DNA of 64,000 bases from Paenibacillus athensensis (lineage in GTDB: Bacteria; Bacillota; Bacilli; Paenibacillales; NBRC-103111). Under the pieces are notes generated by a model. It ran no database searches and had not been told where the DNA came from. It saw only the letters and a list, made by a program, of their open reading frames with translations. Shown here one piece after another: positions 26,695-35,405 of the stretch. The stretch covers positions 41,465 through 105,464 of the forward strand of contig NZ_MYFO02000016.1 in the NCBI RefSeq assembly GCF_004514475.2, written 5' to 3'. Within the stretch, counting starts at the first letter, position 1. Each line of letters begins with the position of its first letter. Made by a program: the position numbers and the translations under genes.

Positions 26695-27534
26695 AGGTTG
26701 GCTTCCGGCTGGCGCGACGCGCGTCAAGCGGTTTTTGCTCCATCTCCACCCGGACGCCGCTCCTTGCGGACCCTGTGCCTGGAAGACGCCGGATTGCTTG
26801 TTATAGATGACCAAAGACGCGTGCAGGAGCGCATTCAGATTCGCTACTGCCGGTTCGCCGCGGACGACGGTATAGACGGTCGTTTCCGCCAAGGTGCCGA
26901 CCGACGCCACGATTTCACAGCTTCCGTCTCCGTCCAGATCGACTTCTTCGGTATGCGCTTCGATTCGCAGCAACACAGGCACCGGTTGTCCTAAGCGCAC
27001 ATACGCGCTGATCGGACAGTTCGCTCCGCAGGCGCCGATGATTTTGACATAAGCACCATGCAGCGCTTCGACTTCGCTGACCTCGTACTGATCGGGCTGT
27101 GCCGTGTAACCGATCGGGCCGACGGCAAAAAGCTCGGTGTCTGTCTGGAGCGCCGCATATACGTTTTCATTATCAGCTGGCGTTTGGTACAACAGCACCT
27201 TGCCGCCGTCAGCAAGCGGCCAAACAGCGATCACGCTTGCCAACTGATCCGGCTTGATCACAGCGAGCGGCAGAGCCGACTCGATGGGCCCGAAGCGCAG
27301 CTCGACGCTGTCGACGGAAGCGGTATGGTCCGCAGGCGCAGCGGGCGGCGCTGTAAAGGAGCCGGCGGCGACGGTCGGGACGGGATGCTGCACGAGGGCG
27401 GAGACGGGACTCGAAGCCGCGGCCAAAGCTGCCGACGGAGCCGGTTCGACAGCTGCCGATTTGCCGCCCGTCGCGCAAGCTGCCAGCAGCCCGCAAACAG
27501 CCAACGCAGCCGCGGCCGATAACCAATGCCGCAT
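26692..27534 (-). CDS. Putative lipoprotein, unknown function
   Basis: 280 residues from the ATG at 27534 (MRHWLSAAAAL), chosen because GGGGGG stands 8 nt upstream. The signal peptide ends in a lipobox LAAC with Cys20. A Pro/Ala-rich linker follows to about 75, then a globular domain with a DLDGDGSCE calcium-loop-like motif and a CGANCPIS segment. It should be anchored to the outer face of the membrane. No family recognised. It has its own transcription unit, beyond the terminator at 27611-27679, and its stop touches the 33 bp repeat array. Confidence 0.8.
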   Translation of the reverse strand: MRHWLSAAAALAVCGLLAACATGGKSAAVEPAPSAALAAASSPVSALVQHPVPTVAAGSFTAPPAAPADHTASVDSVELRFGPIESALPLAVIKPDQLASVIAVWPLADGGKVLLYQTPADNENVYAALQTDTELFAVGPIGYTAQPDQYEVSEVEALHGAYVKIIGACGANCPISAYVRLGQPVPVLLRIEAHTEEVDLDGDGSCEIVASVGTLAETTVYTVVRGEPAVANLNALLHASLVIYNKQSGVFQAQGPQGAASGWRWSKNRLTRVAPAGSQP

Positions 27535-27610
27535 CGGACTTCCCCCCCTTTCGTAATGAGCCGCGTCATCAATTAGACGCGCACGAAATGAAAGCGGTTT
27601 AATTCTGCGG

Positions 27611-27679
27611 CAAAAAAACACCTTGCGCATGTGAAGAGAACCCGTGAAGCCGGGGCTCTTGCAGAATTACGCAAGGTGT
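27611..27679 (-). terminator. Long hairpin terminator after the nfeD-floA operon
   Basis: ACACCTTGCG (27618-27627) pairs perfectly with CGCAAGGTGT (27670-27679), with inner AAGAG/CTCTT and CCCG/CGGG pairing, and TTTTTTTG follows on the minus strand. Confidence 0.85.
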
Positions 27680-27689
27680 CGGGCCCGTT

Positions 27690-28217
27690 TCAGCGCCGCT
27701 GAAACGGTTTTTTGGCGCGCGGCGGGCCGAGAATTTCGGCCCACAGCACGCCTTGGCGCAGCTGCTCGGCGCTGGGCGCAGCGAGCGCTGGCGCGGCCGC
27801 AGCCGCGGCGGTCGGCGCGCCGAACGGCGCTGCGGCCGCGGCTGAGGGCCGCTCGCGGCGCGAAGGCGCGGCGCCTGCGGCGGCAGCCGGCTCGCGCGCA
27901 GGCGCAACGCCGGCGCCGGCTAGCGCGGCGGCTCCCGCCGCAGCGGGCGCAGCCGGCCGGCGCTGGGCGGCCGCGAAGCCGCCGCGCGCCTGCGGCTGGC
28001 GCGACGTCGGCCGCTCGGCGCTCGCGGGCGCGTCGGGCCGCGGCGGGCGGCCTCCCGGCGCGGCGGGCCGCGGCGGCGCTGCGCCGGCGCCGGAGCGGCG
28101 CTCGGCCTCGCGGGCCTGGGCCGCGCGCTTGCGCCGCGCCGCCAGCTGCTGATACACAGCCAGCAGCAGCACAACGATGAACCAATTATGCAACAGAAAT
28201 TGGATAAGCTTGAGCAT
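27690..28217 (-). CDS. Membrane-anchored Ala/Pro/Arg-rich protein in the floA operon
   Basis: 175 residues. One N-terminal transmembrane helix (LIQFLLHNWFIVVLLLAVY) is followed by a basic stretch, about 110 residues of Ala/Pro/Arg-rich low complexity, and a more complex C-terminal tail (LRQGVLWAEILGPPRAKKPF). The DNA is extremely GC-rich over this stretch. GGGGAGG precedes the ATG, and it starts 17 nt after the floA stop, so it is probably a partner or accessory of flotillin. Function unknown; the tail may be the functional part. Confidence 0.75.
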   Translation of the reverse strand: MLKLIQFLLHNWFIVVLLLAVYQQLAARRKRAAQAREAERRSGAGAAPPRPAAPGGRPPRPDAPASAERPTSRQPQARGGFAAAQRRPAAPAAAGAAALAGAGVAPAREPAAAAGAAPSRRERPSAAAAAPFGAPTAAAAAAPALAAPSAEQLRQGVLWAEILGPPRAKKPFQRR

Positions 28218-28234
28218 AGCGGCGCACCTCCCCG

Positions 28235-29221
28235 CTATTCTTTATCCGGCTTGCCGCCGTCGTTCATTTTGCCAAGGGATGAACGCATTTGCGTATCGGC
28301 GTCGATATTTTTCAAATTCATGTAATCCATCACGCCAAGCTGTCCGCTGCGCAGCGCCTCGGCCATCGCCAGCGGCACCTGCGATTCGGATTCGACGACC
28401 TTGGCCCGCATCTCGATGACGCGCGCCTTCATTTCCTGCTCGGCGGCAACCGCCATTGCCCGACGCTCCTCGGCCTTGGCCTGGGCAATCCGCTTGTCGG
28501 CTTCCGCCTGCTCGGTTTGCAGGTGCGCGCCGATATTTTTGCCGACATCGACATCGGCGATGTCAATCGATAAAATTTCAAACGCCGTACCGGCGTCCAG
28601 CCCCTTGCCCAGCACCGTTCGCGAGATTTTATCCGGATTCTCCAGAACGTCCTTATGCGAATCGCTGCTGCCTACGGTCGTAACGATCCCCTCGCCGACG
28701 CGGGCAATGATCGTCTCCTCGCCGGCGCCGCCGACGAGCCGGTCGATATTCGCGCGAACCGTGACGCGGGCGATAACCTTGACCTCGATACCGTTTTTGG
28801 CCACAGCCGACACAACAGGCGTCTCGATAACTCGCGGGTTTACGCTCATTTGCACGGCCATCAGCACGTCCCGACCGGCCAAATCAATCGCCGCGGCCCG
28901 CTCAAACTCCAGATGAATGTTGGCGCGATGCGCAGCAATCAGCGCATTGACGACGCGATCGACGTCGCCTCCGGCCAGATAATGGCTTTCCAGTTGGTTA
29001 ATGCTCAGCTCCAGCCCCGCCTTTGTCGCCTTGATCATCGGATTGACGATCCGGCTCGGCACAACTCTTCTGAGGCGCATCGCTATCAGCGTAATAATGC
29101 TGATGCGCACGCCGGACGCCAAAGCGGAAATCCACAGCATGACCGGCACTATGCTCAAAAGGACTACAAGCGCGATCAGGATCAGCGCAACTAAAAAAAG
29201 CAAATACAAATTCGGTTCCAT
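28235..29221 (-). CDS. floA: Flotillin-like protein FloA
   Basis: 328 residues from the ATG at 29221 (MEPNLYLL), with AAGGAGG 8 nt upstream. A hydrophobic hairpin (about 5-45) is followed by the SPFH/band-7-like domain (residues about 50-220: [42 protein letters not shown]) and an Ala/Glu-rich coiled coil ([21 protein letters not shown] and on). FloA marks functional membrane microdomains. It follows an NfeD-type gene, the usual pairing. Confidence 0.95.
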   Translation of the reverse strand: MEPNLYLLFLVALILIALVVLLSIVPVMLWISALASGVRISIITLIAMRLRRVVPSRIVNPMIKATKAGLELSINQLESHYLAGGDVDRVVNALIAAHRANIHLEFERAAAIDLAGRDVLMAVQMSVNPRVIETPVVSAVAKNGIEVKVIARVTVRANIDRLVGGAGEETIIARVGEGIVTTVGSSDSHKDVLENPDKISRTVLGKGLDAGTAFEILSIDIADVDVGKNIGAHLQTEQAEADKRIAQAKAEERRAMAVAAEQEMKARVIEMRAKVVESESQVPLAMAEALRSGQLGVMDYMNLKNIDADTQMRSSLGKMNDGGKPDKE

Positions 29222-29259
29222 CGATTCATCCTCCTTATGCGACTCGCATCGCAAAATAT

Positions 29260-29973
29260 TTAGATCTTGATATTCTCCTGCTGCTGAACGACTACGCGCG
29301 TCCCTTCGACGCGCACGACGACAATCGGCGAATCCGGCGTCACGAAACTGCCCTCTGTAACCACATCGACCCGCTCACTGCCAATCAGCGCAGTGCCTGA
29401 AGGTCTTAACGGGGTCAGCGACATTCCCTTCGCCCCAAGCAAGTAGCTGCGATCCGGGTTCGACGTGAAGCCCTTGTCCGTAGACAGGCGCTCCTTGAGT
29501 ATCAACCGATGCCAGACGCCGCGGTGCTGCAAATATTTAAACGACACGCCGATGACCACGAGCGCGATGGCAAGCGCCACGCCAAGCTGCACCCCTGCCT
29601 GAGCCGGATCGGCCGCCGCCGCCAGCACACCGCCGACCAGACACGCCGCGCCCAGCAAAGTCAAGACGCCAAAGCTCGGCACCACCAGCTCCAGCAGCAG
29701 CAGCACGAAGCCGGCAGCAAAAATCGCCAAATCGCCAAAGCCCGCCGCGCCACTCCAGTAAAACCCAAGAAAATACAAGCCAAAACCGATCAAACCCGTC
29801 AAACCGAACAAGCCGGTTGAGAAAAAAAGCATCTCCAGTGCGATCCCGACAATCCCGATCAGCAGCAGAGCCGTTACCGTCACCGGATGCGTCAATACCG
29901 CCGATACGCGCTCCATCCATCCCATATCCTGCGCCAGTTGACCCGCCGCGCTCATGTAAGCGCTTAGCATCAT
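29260..29973 (-). CDS. NfeD-family membrane protein
   Basis: 237 residues from the ATG at 29973, with AAGGGAG 8 nt before it; a GTG at 29982 is less well placed. About four transmembrane helices (32-150) precede a C-terminal OB-fold NfeD domain ([26 protein letters not shown]). The N-terminal ClpP-like serine protease domain of long NfeD proteins such as YqeZ is missing. NfeD proteins pair with flotillins, here floA immediately downstream. Confidence 0.88.
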   Translation of the reverse strand: MMLSAYMSAAGQLAQDMGWMERVSAVLTHPVTVTALLLIGIVGIALEMLFFSTGLFGLTGLIGFGLYFLGFYWSGAAGFGDLAIFAAGFVLLLLELVVPSFGVLTLLGAACLVGGVLAAAADPAQAGVQLGVALAIALVVIGVSFKYLQHRGVWHRLILKERLSTDKGFTSNPDRSYLLGAKGMSLTPLRPSGTALIGSERVDVVTEGSFVTPDSPIVVVRVEGTRVVVQQQENIKI

Positions 29974-30050
29974 CCCTCTCACTCCCTTCGCTTGGTGTAC
30001 GTCTCCCCATACATACGAACGAAACGACGCTTTGTTTCACTTGAGATAGA

Positions 30051-30083
30051 AAAAGACCGAAAAGCTTGCGCCTTCCGGTCTTC
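30051..30083 (-). terminator. yqeY terminator
   Basis: AAGACCG/CGGTCTT stem followed on the minus strand by TTTTTC, 11 nt after the yqeY stop. Confidence 0.8.
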
Positions 30084-30093
30084 GGTACTTTCA

Positions 30094-30543
30094 TTAAGTT
30101 AACGATTGTTGTACGAGCTGATTGACGAGCTTGCCGTCAGCCAACCCTTTTACCTTGGGCATCAAAGCTGTCATTACTTTGCCCATATCCGCTTTGGAAG
30201 AAGCACCAACTTGTTGGATGGTCTGCTGTACAATGGCTTTTACTTCTTCCTCAGTAAGCTGTTGCGGCATATAGTCAGCAAGAATGAGCAACTCGGCCTT
30301 CAGGCCTTCGGCCAGATCGTTACGGCCTGCTTTCTCAAATTCTTGGAGGGAATCTTTGCGTTGTTTGATCTCACGAGTTAGAATATCAAGCACTTCGCTG
30401 TCATCGAGGGTTCTTTTGGCATCTATCTCAACGTTCTTGATAGAAGAACGAACCATCCGGATTACGGAAAGTTTAAACTTGTCCTGACTCTTCATCGCTT
30501 GCTTCATATCTTCGTTCAATCGTTCGCCTAAGCTCATCGCCAA
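30094..30543 (-). CDS. GatB/YqeY domain-containing protein
   Basis: 149 residues. It is the stand-alone YqeY form (LNEDMKQAMKSQDKFKLSVIRMVRSSIK at the start, split across motifs; DMGKVMTALMPKVKGLADGKLVN at the end) that shares the tRNA-binding helical domain of GatB. Exact function is unclear. It is 9 nt downstream of rpsU and shares its promoter, the usual rpsU-yqeY arrangement in Firmicutes. Confidence 0.94.
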   Translation of the reverse strand: MAMSLGERLNEDMKQAMKSQDKFKLSVIRMVRSSIKNVEIDAKRTLDDSEVLDILTREIKQRKDSLQEFEKAGRNDLAEGLKAELLILADYMPQQLTEEEVKAIVQQTIQQVGASSKADMGKVMTALMPKVKGLADGKLVNQLVQQSLT

Positions 30544-30552
30544 AATTGCCTC

Positions 30553-30726
30553 CTAGAACTTTCTTTTACGAGCAGCCTCTGACTTCTTCTTGCGCTTAAC
30601 GCTAGGCTTCTCATAGTGTTTGCGTTTCTTAACCTCTGCTAGAACGCCATCTTTAGCGATGGAACGCTTGAAGCGACGAAGTGCAGCATCTATAGTTTCG
30701 TTCTTGCGAACTCGAGTTTCTGACAC
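30553..30726 (-). CDS. rpsU: 30S ribosomal protein S21
   Basis: 57 residues from the GTG at 30726, with GGAGGG 7-8 nt upstream; an in-frame extension upstream is not supported. Sequence [20 protein letters not shown] and the very basic [18 protein letters not shown] tail identify S21. It binds the 30S platform near the anti-Shine-Dalgarno. Confidence 0.97.
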   Translation of the reverse strand: MSETRVRKNETIDAALRRFKRSIAKDGVLAEVKKRKHYEKPSVKRKKKSEAARKRKF

Positions 30727-30781
30727 CAGTTTTCCCTCCCTCCGAACAGACCGTCCAAGACAAAGCGGTTCATCAAATTTC

Positions 30782-30811
30782 ATTATAAGTGATCAGCAAA
30801 CGGGGTGTCAA
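30782..30811 (-). promoter_or_regulatory. rpsU-yqeY promoter
   Basis: On the minus strand a perfect TTGACA (30806-30811) and a perfect TATAAT (30782-30787) are 18 bp apart, the strongest sigma-A promoter in the window. Confidence 0.85.
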
Positions 30812-30839
30812 TATGAAACCTTCATTTGCTGCAAGCACG

Positions 30840-31193
30840 CTAATTATTCGATGTGCCGAGCGGAGACAAACGCGCGCCGGCCATCAAATGATAATGCAAG
30901 TGAAAGACTTCCTGACCGGCATTCGGCCCGCAGTTATTAACAAGACGATAGCCCGATTCGGCAACACCCAGCTCCCTTGCTACCTGCTGCGCGACTTTGT
31001 GAACGAGCGCGATCAAGGGCCATTCCTCGTCGGTCACGTCATCCATCGAAGCGATATGCTTCTTGGGAATGATCAGCGCGTGAATCGGCGCTCCCGGATA
31101 AATATTCTGGAAGGCCAGCACCTGGTCGTCTTCATACAGCTTGGTGGAAGGCAGCGTTCCTTCGACAATTTGACAAAAAATACAATCGCTCAT
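30840..31193 (-). CDS. HIT family protein (histidine triad hydrolase)
   Basis: 117 residues. CIFCQIVEGTLPSTKLYEDD opens the Hint-type fold, and the histidine triad is HLHYHLM near the C-terminus (residues about 98-104), with NNCGPNAGQ before it. Family members hydrolyse nucleoside phosphoramidates or adenylates. GAGGG stands about 9 nt before the ATG. The last 13 residues after the triad (AGARLSPLGTSNN) are an atypical tail compared with the usual short end. Confidence 0.93.
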   Translation of the reverse strand: MSDCIFCQIVEGTLPSTKLYEDDQVLAFQNIYPGAPIHALIIPKKHIASMDDVTDEEWPLIALVHKVAQQVARELGVAESGYRLVNNCGPNAGQEVFHLHYHLMAGARLSPLGTSNN

Positions 31194-31235
31194 GCGTATC
31201 TACCCTCAGCTTTCCTCGAATCATGGCTATTGCTT

Positions 31236-31265
31236 ATTGTAGCGGAAACCCCGGCAAAAATCCAA
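31236..31265 (-). promoter_or_regulatory. Promoter of the HIT gene
   Basis: On the minus strand TTGGAT (31260-31265) and TACAAT (31236-31241) are 18 bp apart; the -35 element overlaps the terminator tail of the upstream GGDEF-EAL gene. Confidence 0.5.
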
Positions 31266-31283
31266 TTTTCCCGCGCGAAAATT
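31256..31283 (-). terminator. Terminator overlapping the GGDEF-EAL stop codon
   Basis: AATTTTC/GAAAATT stem that includes part of the stop codon, followed on the minus strand by GGATTTTTG. Confidence 0.6.
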
Positions 31284-33747
31284 AAGGAAGCGGCAAACAG
31301 GCGGCAAAGCGGCGCGCCTCTCCGGCTGGCAGCGGCCGGCTGAAGTAAAAGCCCTGCAGCTCGCTGCACTTGCGTGAAGCGAGAAATTGAAACTGGGCGT
31401 CTGACTCGACGCCTTCAGCGACGACGCGCATATTGAGCCGGCGGGCCAATGCGATAATCGTTTTCGTAATCGCCGTGTCTTTGGCCGAATGAGGGATATC
31501 CTTGACAAAGGAACGGTCAATCTTGATCGCATCAAGCTGAAAATGCTTCAAATAACTAAGCGAGGAAAAGCCGGTTCCGAAGTCGTCAATCGAAATGCGA
31601 ATGCCGATTTCTTTGAGACGGCCCAGCTTTTGCACCGTAAGCGCGACATTTTTCATCACCGCCGTTTCCGTTACCTCCAGCTCCAGCCAGCCCGGTTCGA
31701 GACCGGATTCCTCCAGACAGCGCAGCAGCTTGTCGGTAAAATCAGCCCGCTCGAACTGCGAGGCCGAGACATTAACGGAAATCGTCAGCGGCTCGTAGCC
31801 CTCGCGCTGCCAGCCCACCGCCTGCAGGCAGGCGGTTTGCAATACCCAGTCGCCCAGCGGAACGATGAGGCCCGTCTCTTCGGCGAGCGGGATAAAGTCC
31901 GCAGGCAAAATCAGCCCCTGCTCGGGATGCCGCCAGCGCACCAGCGCCTCCATCGCGCTGACCCGTCCGGTCTGCAAATCGACGCGCGGCTGGTAATACA
32001 ACACGAACTGCCCGTGCTGCAGTGCGCTGCGCAGGTCGGTTTCTCCCTTGAGCCGCAGCGCGGCTTTTTCGGACATGACCGGATCGAAAAATTGCACATT
32101 GTTACGGCCCTTGCTCTTGGCGTAGTACATGGCCGTGTCCGCGTGCTTGACCAGCGTTTCGGCGTCGTCGCCGTCAAACGGAAACAAGCTGACGCCTACA
32201 CTGGTGGAAATGTTCAACCGCTGCTGGCGCAGCTCGATCGGCTCCGCCAGCGCGTGCAGAATGCGTTCGGCCAGCGCCGCGGCGTCGTTAATCGCATGCA
32301 GGCCCACGGCAATCAAAATAAATTCGTCGCCGCCCAGCCGGCACACGGTATCGCCGTCGCGCAAACAGAGCAGCAGCCGTTGGGCCACCTCGCGCAGCAG
32401 CTGGTCGCCGCTGTCGTGCCCTAGCGTATCGTTGACAACCTTGAAACGATCGAGGTCCAGGAACAGCACGGCGACCATTTTGCCGTTGCGGCGCGCCTGA
32501 GAAAGCGCTGTAGACAGCCGGTCCTGAAACAGCAGCCGGTTCGGCATCCCGGTCAACGCATCGTGATAAGCCAGCTTCTGTACTTGCTCGGCGTGCTGCC
32601 GCCGCTCGACCATCATGCGCTCGGCGGCGTCCACCATCCGGTTGTACGATTCGATAACGTGGCTCCACTCGTCGCGCGTAGCCCCTGCTGCAACGCGTAC
32701 GGACAAATCGCCCTTTTCCACCAGCCGCGACGCTTCCAGCAGCCCGGCAACCGTATTGCGCATCGAACGGTAAAACGCGACGAACAAATAAAGCACCAGC
32801 AGCCAGATCGCCAGCGACAGCGATAAAACGACGCCCTGACGCAGCTCCAGCCGTCCGGCTTCGTCGGCCAGCGAGCTGTCGAGCTGAGGCAGCAGCTCGG
32901 AAAACAAATGCGCTCCAGAACCGAGCGCTGCCGTGGCGGCTTCATAATATGGATGCGGGTCGAGCGTAATCGGAGCGGCGTCGAGCAGCTGCGCGCCGGT
33001 CATCGCCACAAAAGCGTCCAGCTTGGAGAAATCCGCTTCCCGCTCCTGCTGCTTGAGCTTGACGCTCATCGTTTGCAAATCGCTGCGCAGCATGCCGGCA
33101 TAGACGATCAGATCGGAACGTTCCTCCGCACCAAGCTGCCCGGCAGCCGCGGCTCCCGTGCCGATACCGCGCATCCGCCCGACGTTCTCCAGCAGCGGCG
33201 GCAGCTTGAGCAGCACGGCATTGATCAACGGGTAGCGCCCTTTGTCTTCGTCCCGCTGCAGACCCGACGCCTCGGCAGCAGCGGCAATGGTATCAAGCAG
33301 CTGCCGGATGACCGACGAATGGGCTTCAAAGCTGATTCCGGCGTTCTGCAGGCCGAGCAGCCAATCCGCATCGACGCGGCTGAAGCGCGGAGCGGCAAAC
33401 GAGGAAATCGCTTTCCGTTCGGCGGTCGTCAGCTGCTCTAGCCGCTGACCGAGCTCGCGGCGGTTGGCTTCGATGGCCGGAGCAAAGCTGACGTCGCCGC
33501 GCAAATAGGCGTTGCGCATGCCCCGCTGCTGCTGCAGCGATTCGACGGCCTTCTGAAGCGCTTCGATATAGGCAAGCCCGCTGCGTTTTTGCCGGGCCTG
33601 ATCGATATCCTTGTGAATGTCCGATAACAGGAAAAAGGCCGTTAGCGTCATCGGCAGCACCAGCAAAAATCCGATGAGCGCAAATTTCTGCACATAGGTC
33701 AGCCTGTTCATGAATGCAATGGCAGGCGCAAAAACGGTGTTCGCCAT
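31282..33747 (-). CDS. GGDEF-EAL protein with transmembrane sensor domain
   Basis: 821 residues. TM1 (about 25-42), an extracytoplasmic helical region (about 45-310) with a nitrate/nitrite-sensing (NIT)-like pattern (LQQQRGMRNAYL), TM2 (about 306-328), HAMP (about 330-385), GGDEF domain with intact GGDEF at 472-476, and EAL domain with EAL at 600-602 plus DDFGTGFSSL and VVAEGVE. Both active-site motifs look intact, so it may make and/or hydrolyse c-di-GMP. GGAGGG stands 7 nt before the ATG. It starts 29 nt after the chemotaxis receptor stop; the two are probably one operon. Confidence 0.93.
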   Translation of the reverse strand: MANTVFAPAIAFMNRLTYVQKFALIGFLLVLPMTLTAFFLLSDIHKDIDQARQKRSGLAYIEALQKAVESLQQQRGMRNAYLRGDVSFAPAIEANRRELGQRLEQLTTAERKAISSFAAPRFSRVDADWLLGLQNAGISFEAHSSVIRQLLDTIAAAAEASGLQRDEDKGRYPLINAVLLKLPPLLENVGRMRGIGTGAAAAGQLGAEERSDLIVYAGMLRSDLQTMSVKLKQQEREADFSKLDAFVAMTGAQLLDAAPITLDPHPYYEAATAALGSGAHLFSELLPQLDSSLADEAGRLELRQGVVLSLSLAIWLLVLYLFVAFYRSMRNTVAGLLEASRLVEKGDLSVRVAAGATRDEWSHVIESYNRMVDAAERMMVERRQHAEQVQKLAYHDALTGMPNRLLFQDRLSTALSQARRNGKMVAVLFLDLDRFKVVNDTLGHDSGDQLLREVAQRLLLCLRDGDTVCRLGGDEFILIAVGLHAINDAAALAERILHALAEPIELRQQRLNISTSVGVSLFPFDGDDAETLVKHADTAMYYAKSKGRNNVQFFDPVMSEKAALRLKGETDLRSALQHGQFVLYYQPRVDLQTGRVSAMEALVRWRHPEQGLILPADFIPLAEETGLIVPLGDWVLQTACLQAVGWQREGYEPLTISVNVSASQFERADFTDKLLRCLEESGLEPGWLELEVTETAVMKNVALTVQKLGRLKEIGIRISIDDFGTGFSSLSYLKHFQLDAIKIDRSFVKDIPHSAKDTAITKTIIALARRLNMRVVAEGVESDAQFQFLASRKCSELQGFYFSRPLPAGEARRFAACLPLP

Positions 33748-33776
33748 AACCGACCCTCCTCATCTCGCAAGCCCGC

Positions 33777-35240
33777 TTAACCGTCCAGCCATCCCTGTGC
33801 CAAATCCAGCGCTCGTTTGAAACGGGCACGACCGATATTGACCAGCCCCTGACGCGCTTTCTCATATTCGCCGTCCAGCATCCACCTGGCGTTGCGCTCC
33901 TTCGCTTCAGCGAACGACTCCCAAGCCGCCTGCAGCTCTGCAAGCCGCTCCTGGTCGCCGGGCAAGCGGCACAGCTCGCCCAGCCGCGCAAACGCCTTGG
34001 ACAGCTCCGCCTCCGCCAGCGTCTTCTCTTCGTGCCAATAGCGAATCCGCCCCGCTTCGCGCGCTTCGATCATCGATACCATAACCGCGCGTATGCCGAT
34101 AGCCCGCTCCATCCAGCCGTCAATGGCCTCATGCAGCGGATGCGTCTTGGCCGCTTCGGGCAGCTTGAATTGCGAAACGGCGGAGCGCAGCGTCAGGCTG
34201 CTTCGTCCGGCTTCGCGAATGCCCGCGTTCATTTGTACAATGCCGCGCTGCTGCATTTCTGCTGAAGCCAGCACCTCTTCGCTGCCCGCAGCAACCTGCT
34301 CGAACATAGCCGACGTGCGGTGTACGACATCGGAAATGGCATGCACGCTCCCCGTCACGCCAAGCAGCGATTCATCCACCGTTTCAATGCTGCCGCACAA
34401 GCCGGCTAAAAACGATTCGACCTGCTCATAGCGCTCAAAGCCGGCGTCCATAACGAACGCGCCCGCATCGGCGGTTTGCTTCATCGCTTCAATGGACGAT
34501 GCGAGCGTTTGCGCCGAAGCCGACACGGTGCGCACATGCTCGCCGACCAGGCCCGTCGCTTGCTTGGACTGCTGGGCCAGCCGGGAAATCTCCTGCGCAA
34601 CGACGGCAAAGCCCTTGCCGTGCTCGCCGGCCCGCGCCGCTTCGATATTGGCGTTCAACGCCAACAGCTGCGTCAGACCCGAAACCTGCTCCACGATCCT
34701 CGTAATATCGACGATTTGGGCAAGCGCCTGCTTCAATTGCGCCATCTCCTCATGGAGTTGAGCGCTTTCGGTTGTCATTCGCCGCATTTGCGCCGCCGCA
34801 TCGGCGATTTCCCGCTTGCCCTCGCCAACGGCCGCCGAAACCTCGCCGGATGCTGCAACGACGGCACCGTTATCGCGGCGAATCTGCTCCAGCAGTCCCT
34901 GAATGTGCTGCATCTGTGCTGCGGCGTCTTGAATATGCTCGGCGGAATCCTGAATGCCGGCTGTTATTTCGCGAATCGTATGCGTAACGCCTTCCACCTG
35001 CTGCGCGATCAGATTCGAGGAGTCCTGAATCGTCTCCACCTGCCCGTGCAGCTGCCGCGAGGCACGTTCGACAAGTCGAATCAACGCTTTTAAGCCTTGA
35101 GCCGTCTTATGCACGACCTTCGTATAAGGGCCTCTGGCCCGCGAGGAATCGTTGCCCAGAATCGTCAAGTCTCCCGAAGCGAGCCGGGTCAGCAGCTCCG
35201 TCGTTTGACGTTTTGAAGTTGAAAACGGTAGTACCCTCAC
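33777..35240 (-). CDS. Soluble methyl-accepting chemotaxis protein-like receptor
   Basis: 487 residues from GTG at 35240 with AGGGGTGG 5 nt upstream. No transmembrane segment is seen. Residues about 10-60 resemble a HAMP-like linker, about 60-360 are the coiled-coil signalling domain with a conserved hairpin tip ([31 protein letters not shown]), and about 370-487 form an extra C-terminal helical domain ([18 protein letters not shown] ... LDLAQGWL) that may sense a ligand. It would act on CheA/CheW. Co-location with the GGDEF-EAL gene suggests linked motility and c-di-GMP control. Confidence 0.88.
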   Translation of the reverse strand: MRVLPFSTSKRQTTELLTRLASGDLTILGNDSSRARGPYTKVVHKTAQGLKALIRLVERASRQLHGQVETIQDSSNLIAQQVEGVTHTIREITAGIQDSAEHIQDAAAQMQHIQGLLEQIRRDNGAVVAASGEVSAAVGEGKREIADAAAQMRRMTTESAQLHEEMAQLKQALAQIVDITRIVEQVSGLTQLLALNANIEAARAGEHGKGFAVVAQEISRLAQQSKQATGLVGEHVRTVSASAQTLASSIEAMKQTADAGAFVMDAGFERYEQVESFLAGLCGSIETVDESLLGVTGSVHAISDVVHRTSAMFEQVAAGSEEVLASAEMQQRGIVQMNAGIREAGRSSLTLRSAVSQFKLPEAAKTHPLHEAIDGWMERAIGIRAVMVSMIEAREAGRIRYWHEEKTLAEAELSKAFARLGELCRLPGDQERLAELQAAWESFAEAKERNARWMLDGEYEKARQGLVNIGRARFKRALDLAQGWLDG

Positions 35241-35372
35241 ACAAACCACCCCTATTATGTTATTTTTATGTAAGTTATCTAGTTGTTTTCTCGTTATAAT
35301 GTAATATTTTCTTACACAAAAGTATAAGGGCTTGGAAAAAAATATTCAATTCCTTTGTGCGTTTTTGTGCAC

Positions 35373-35400
35373 AAAAAAACCGGAGATGAGGTTCTCCGGT
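35373..35400 (-). terminator. Terminator after the injection-system-cargo-like gene
   Basis: ACCGGAGA/TTCTCCGGT stem with TTTTTTT on the minus strand, 6 nt after the stop. Confidence 0.88.
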
Positions 35401-35405
35401 CGATT

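Noticed and set aside
26558..26749. Repetitive peptide ORF in the 33 bp array
   Set aside because: Open only because the repeat lacks stops; no ribosome binding site; overlaps the lipoprotein end.
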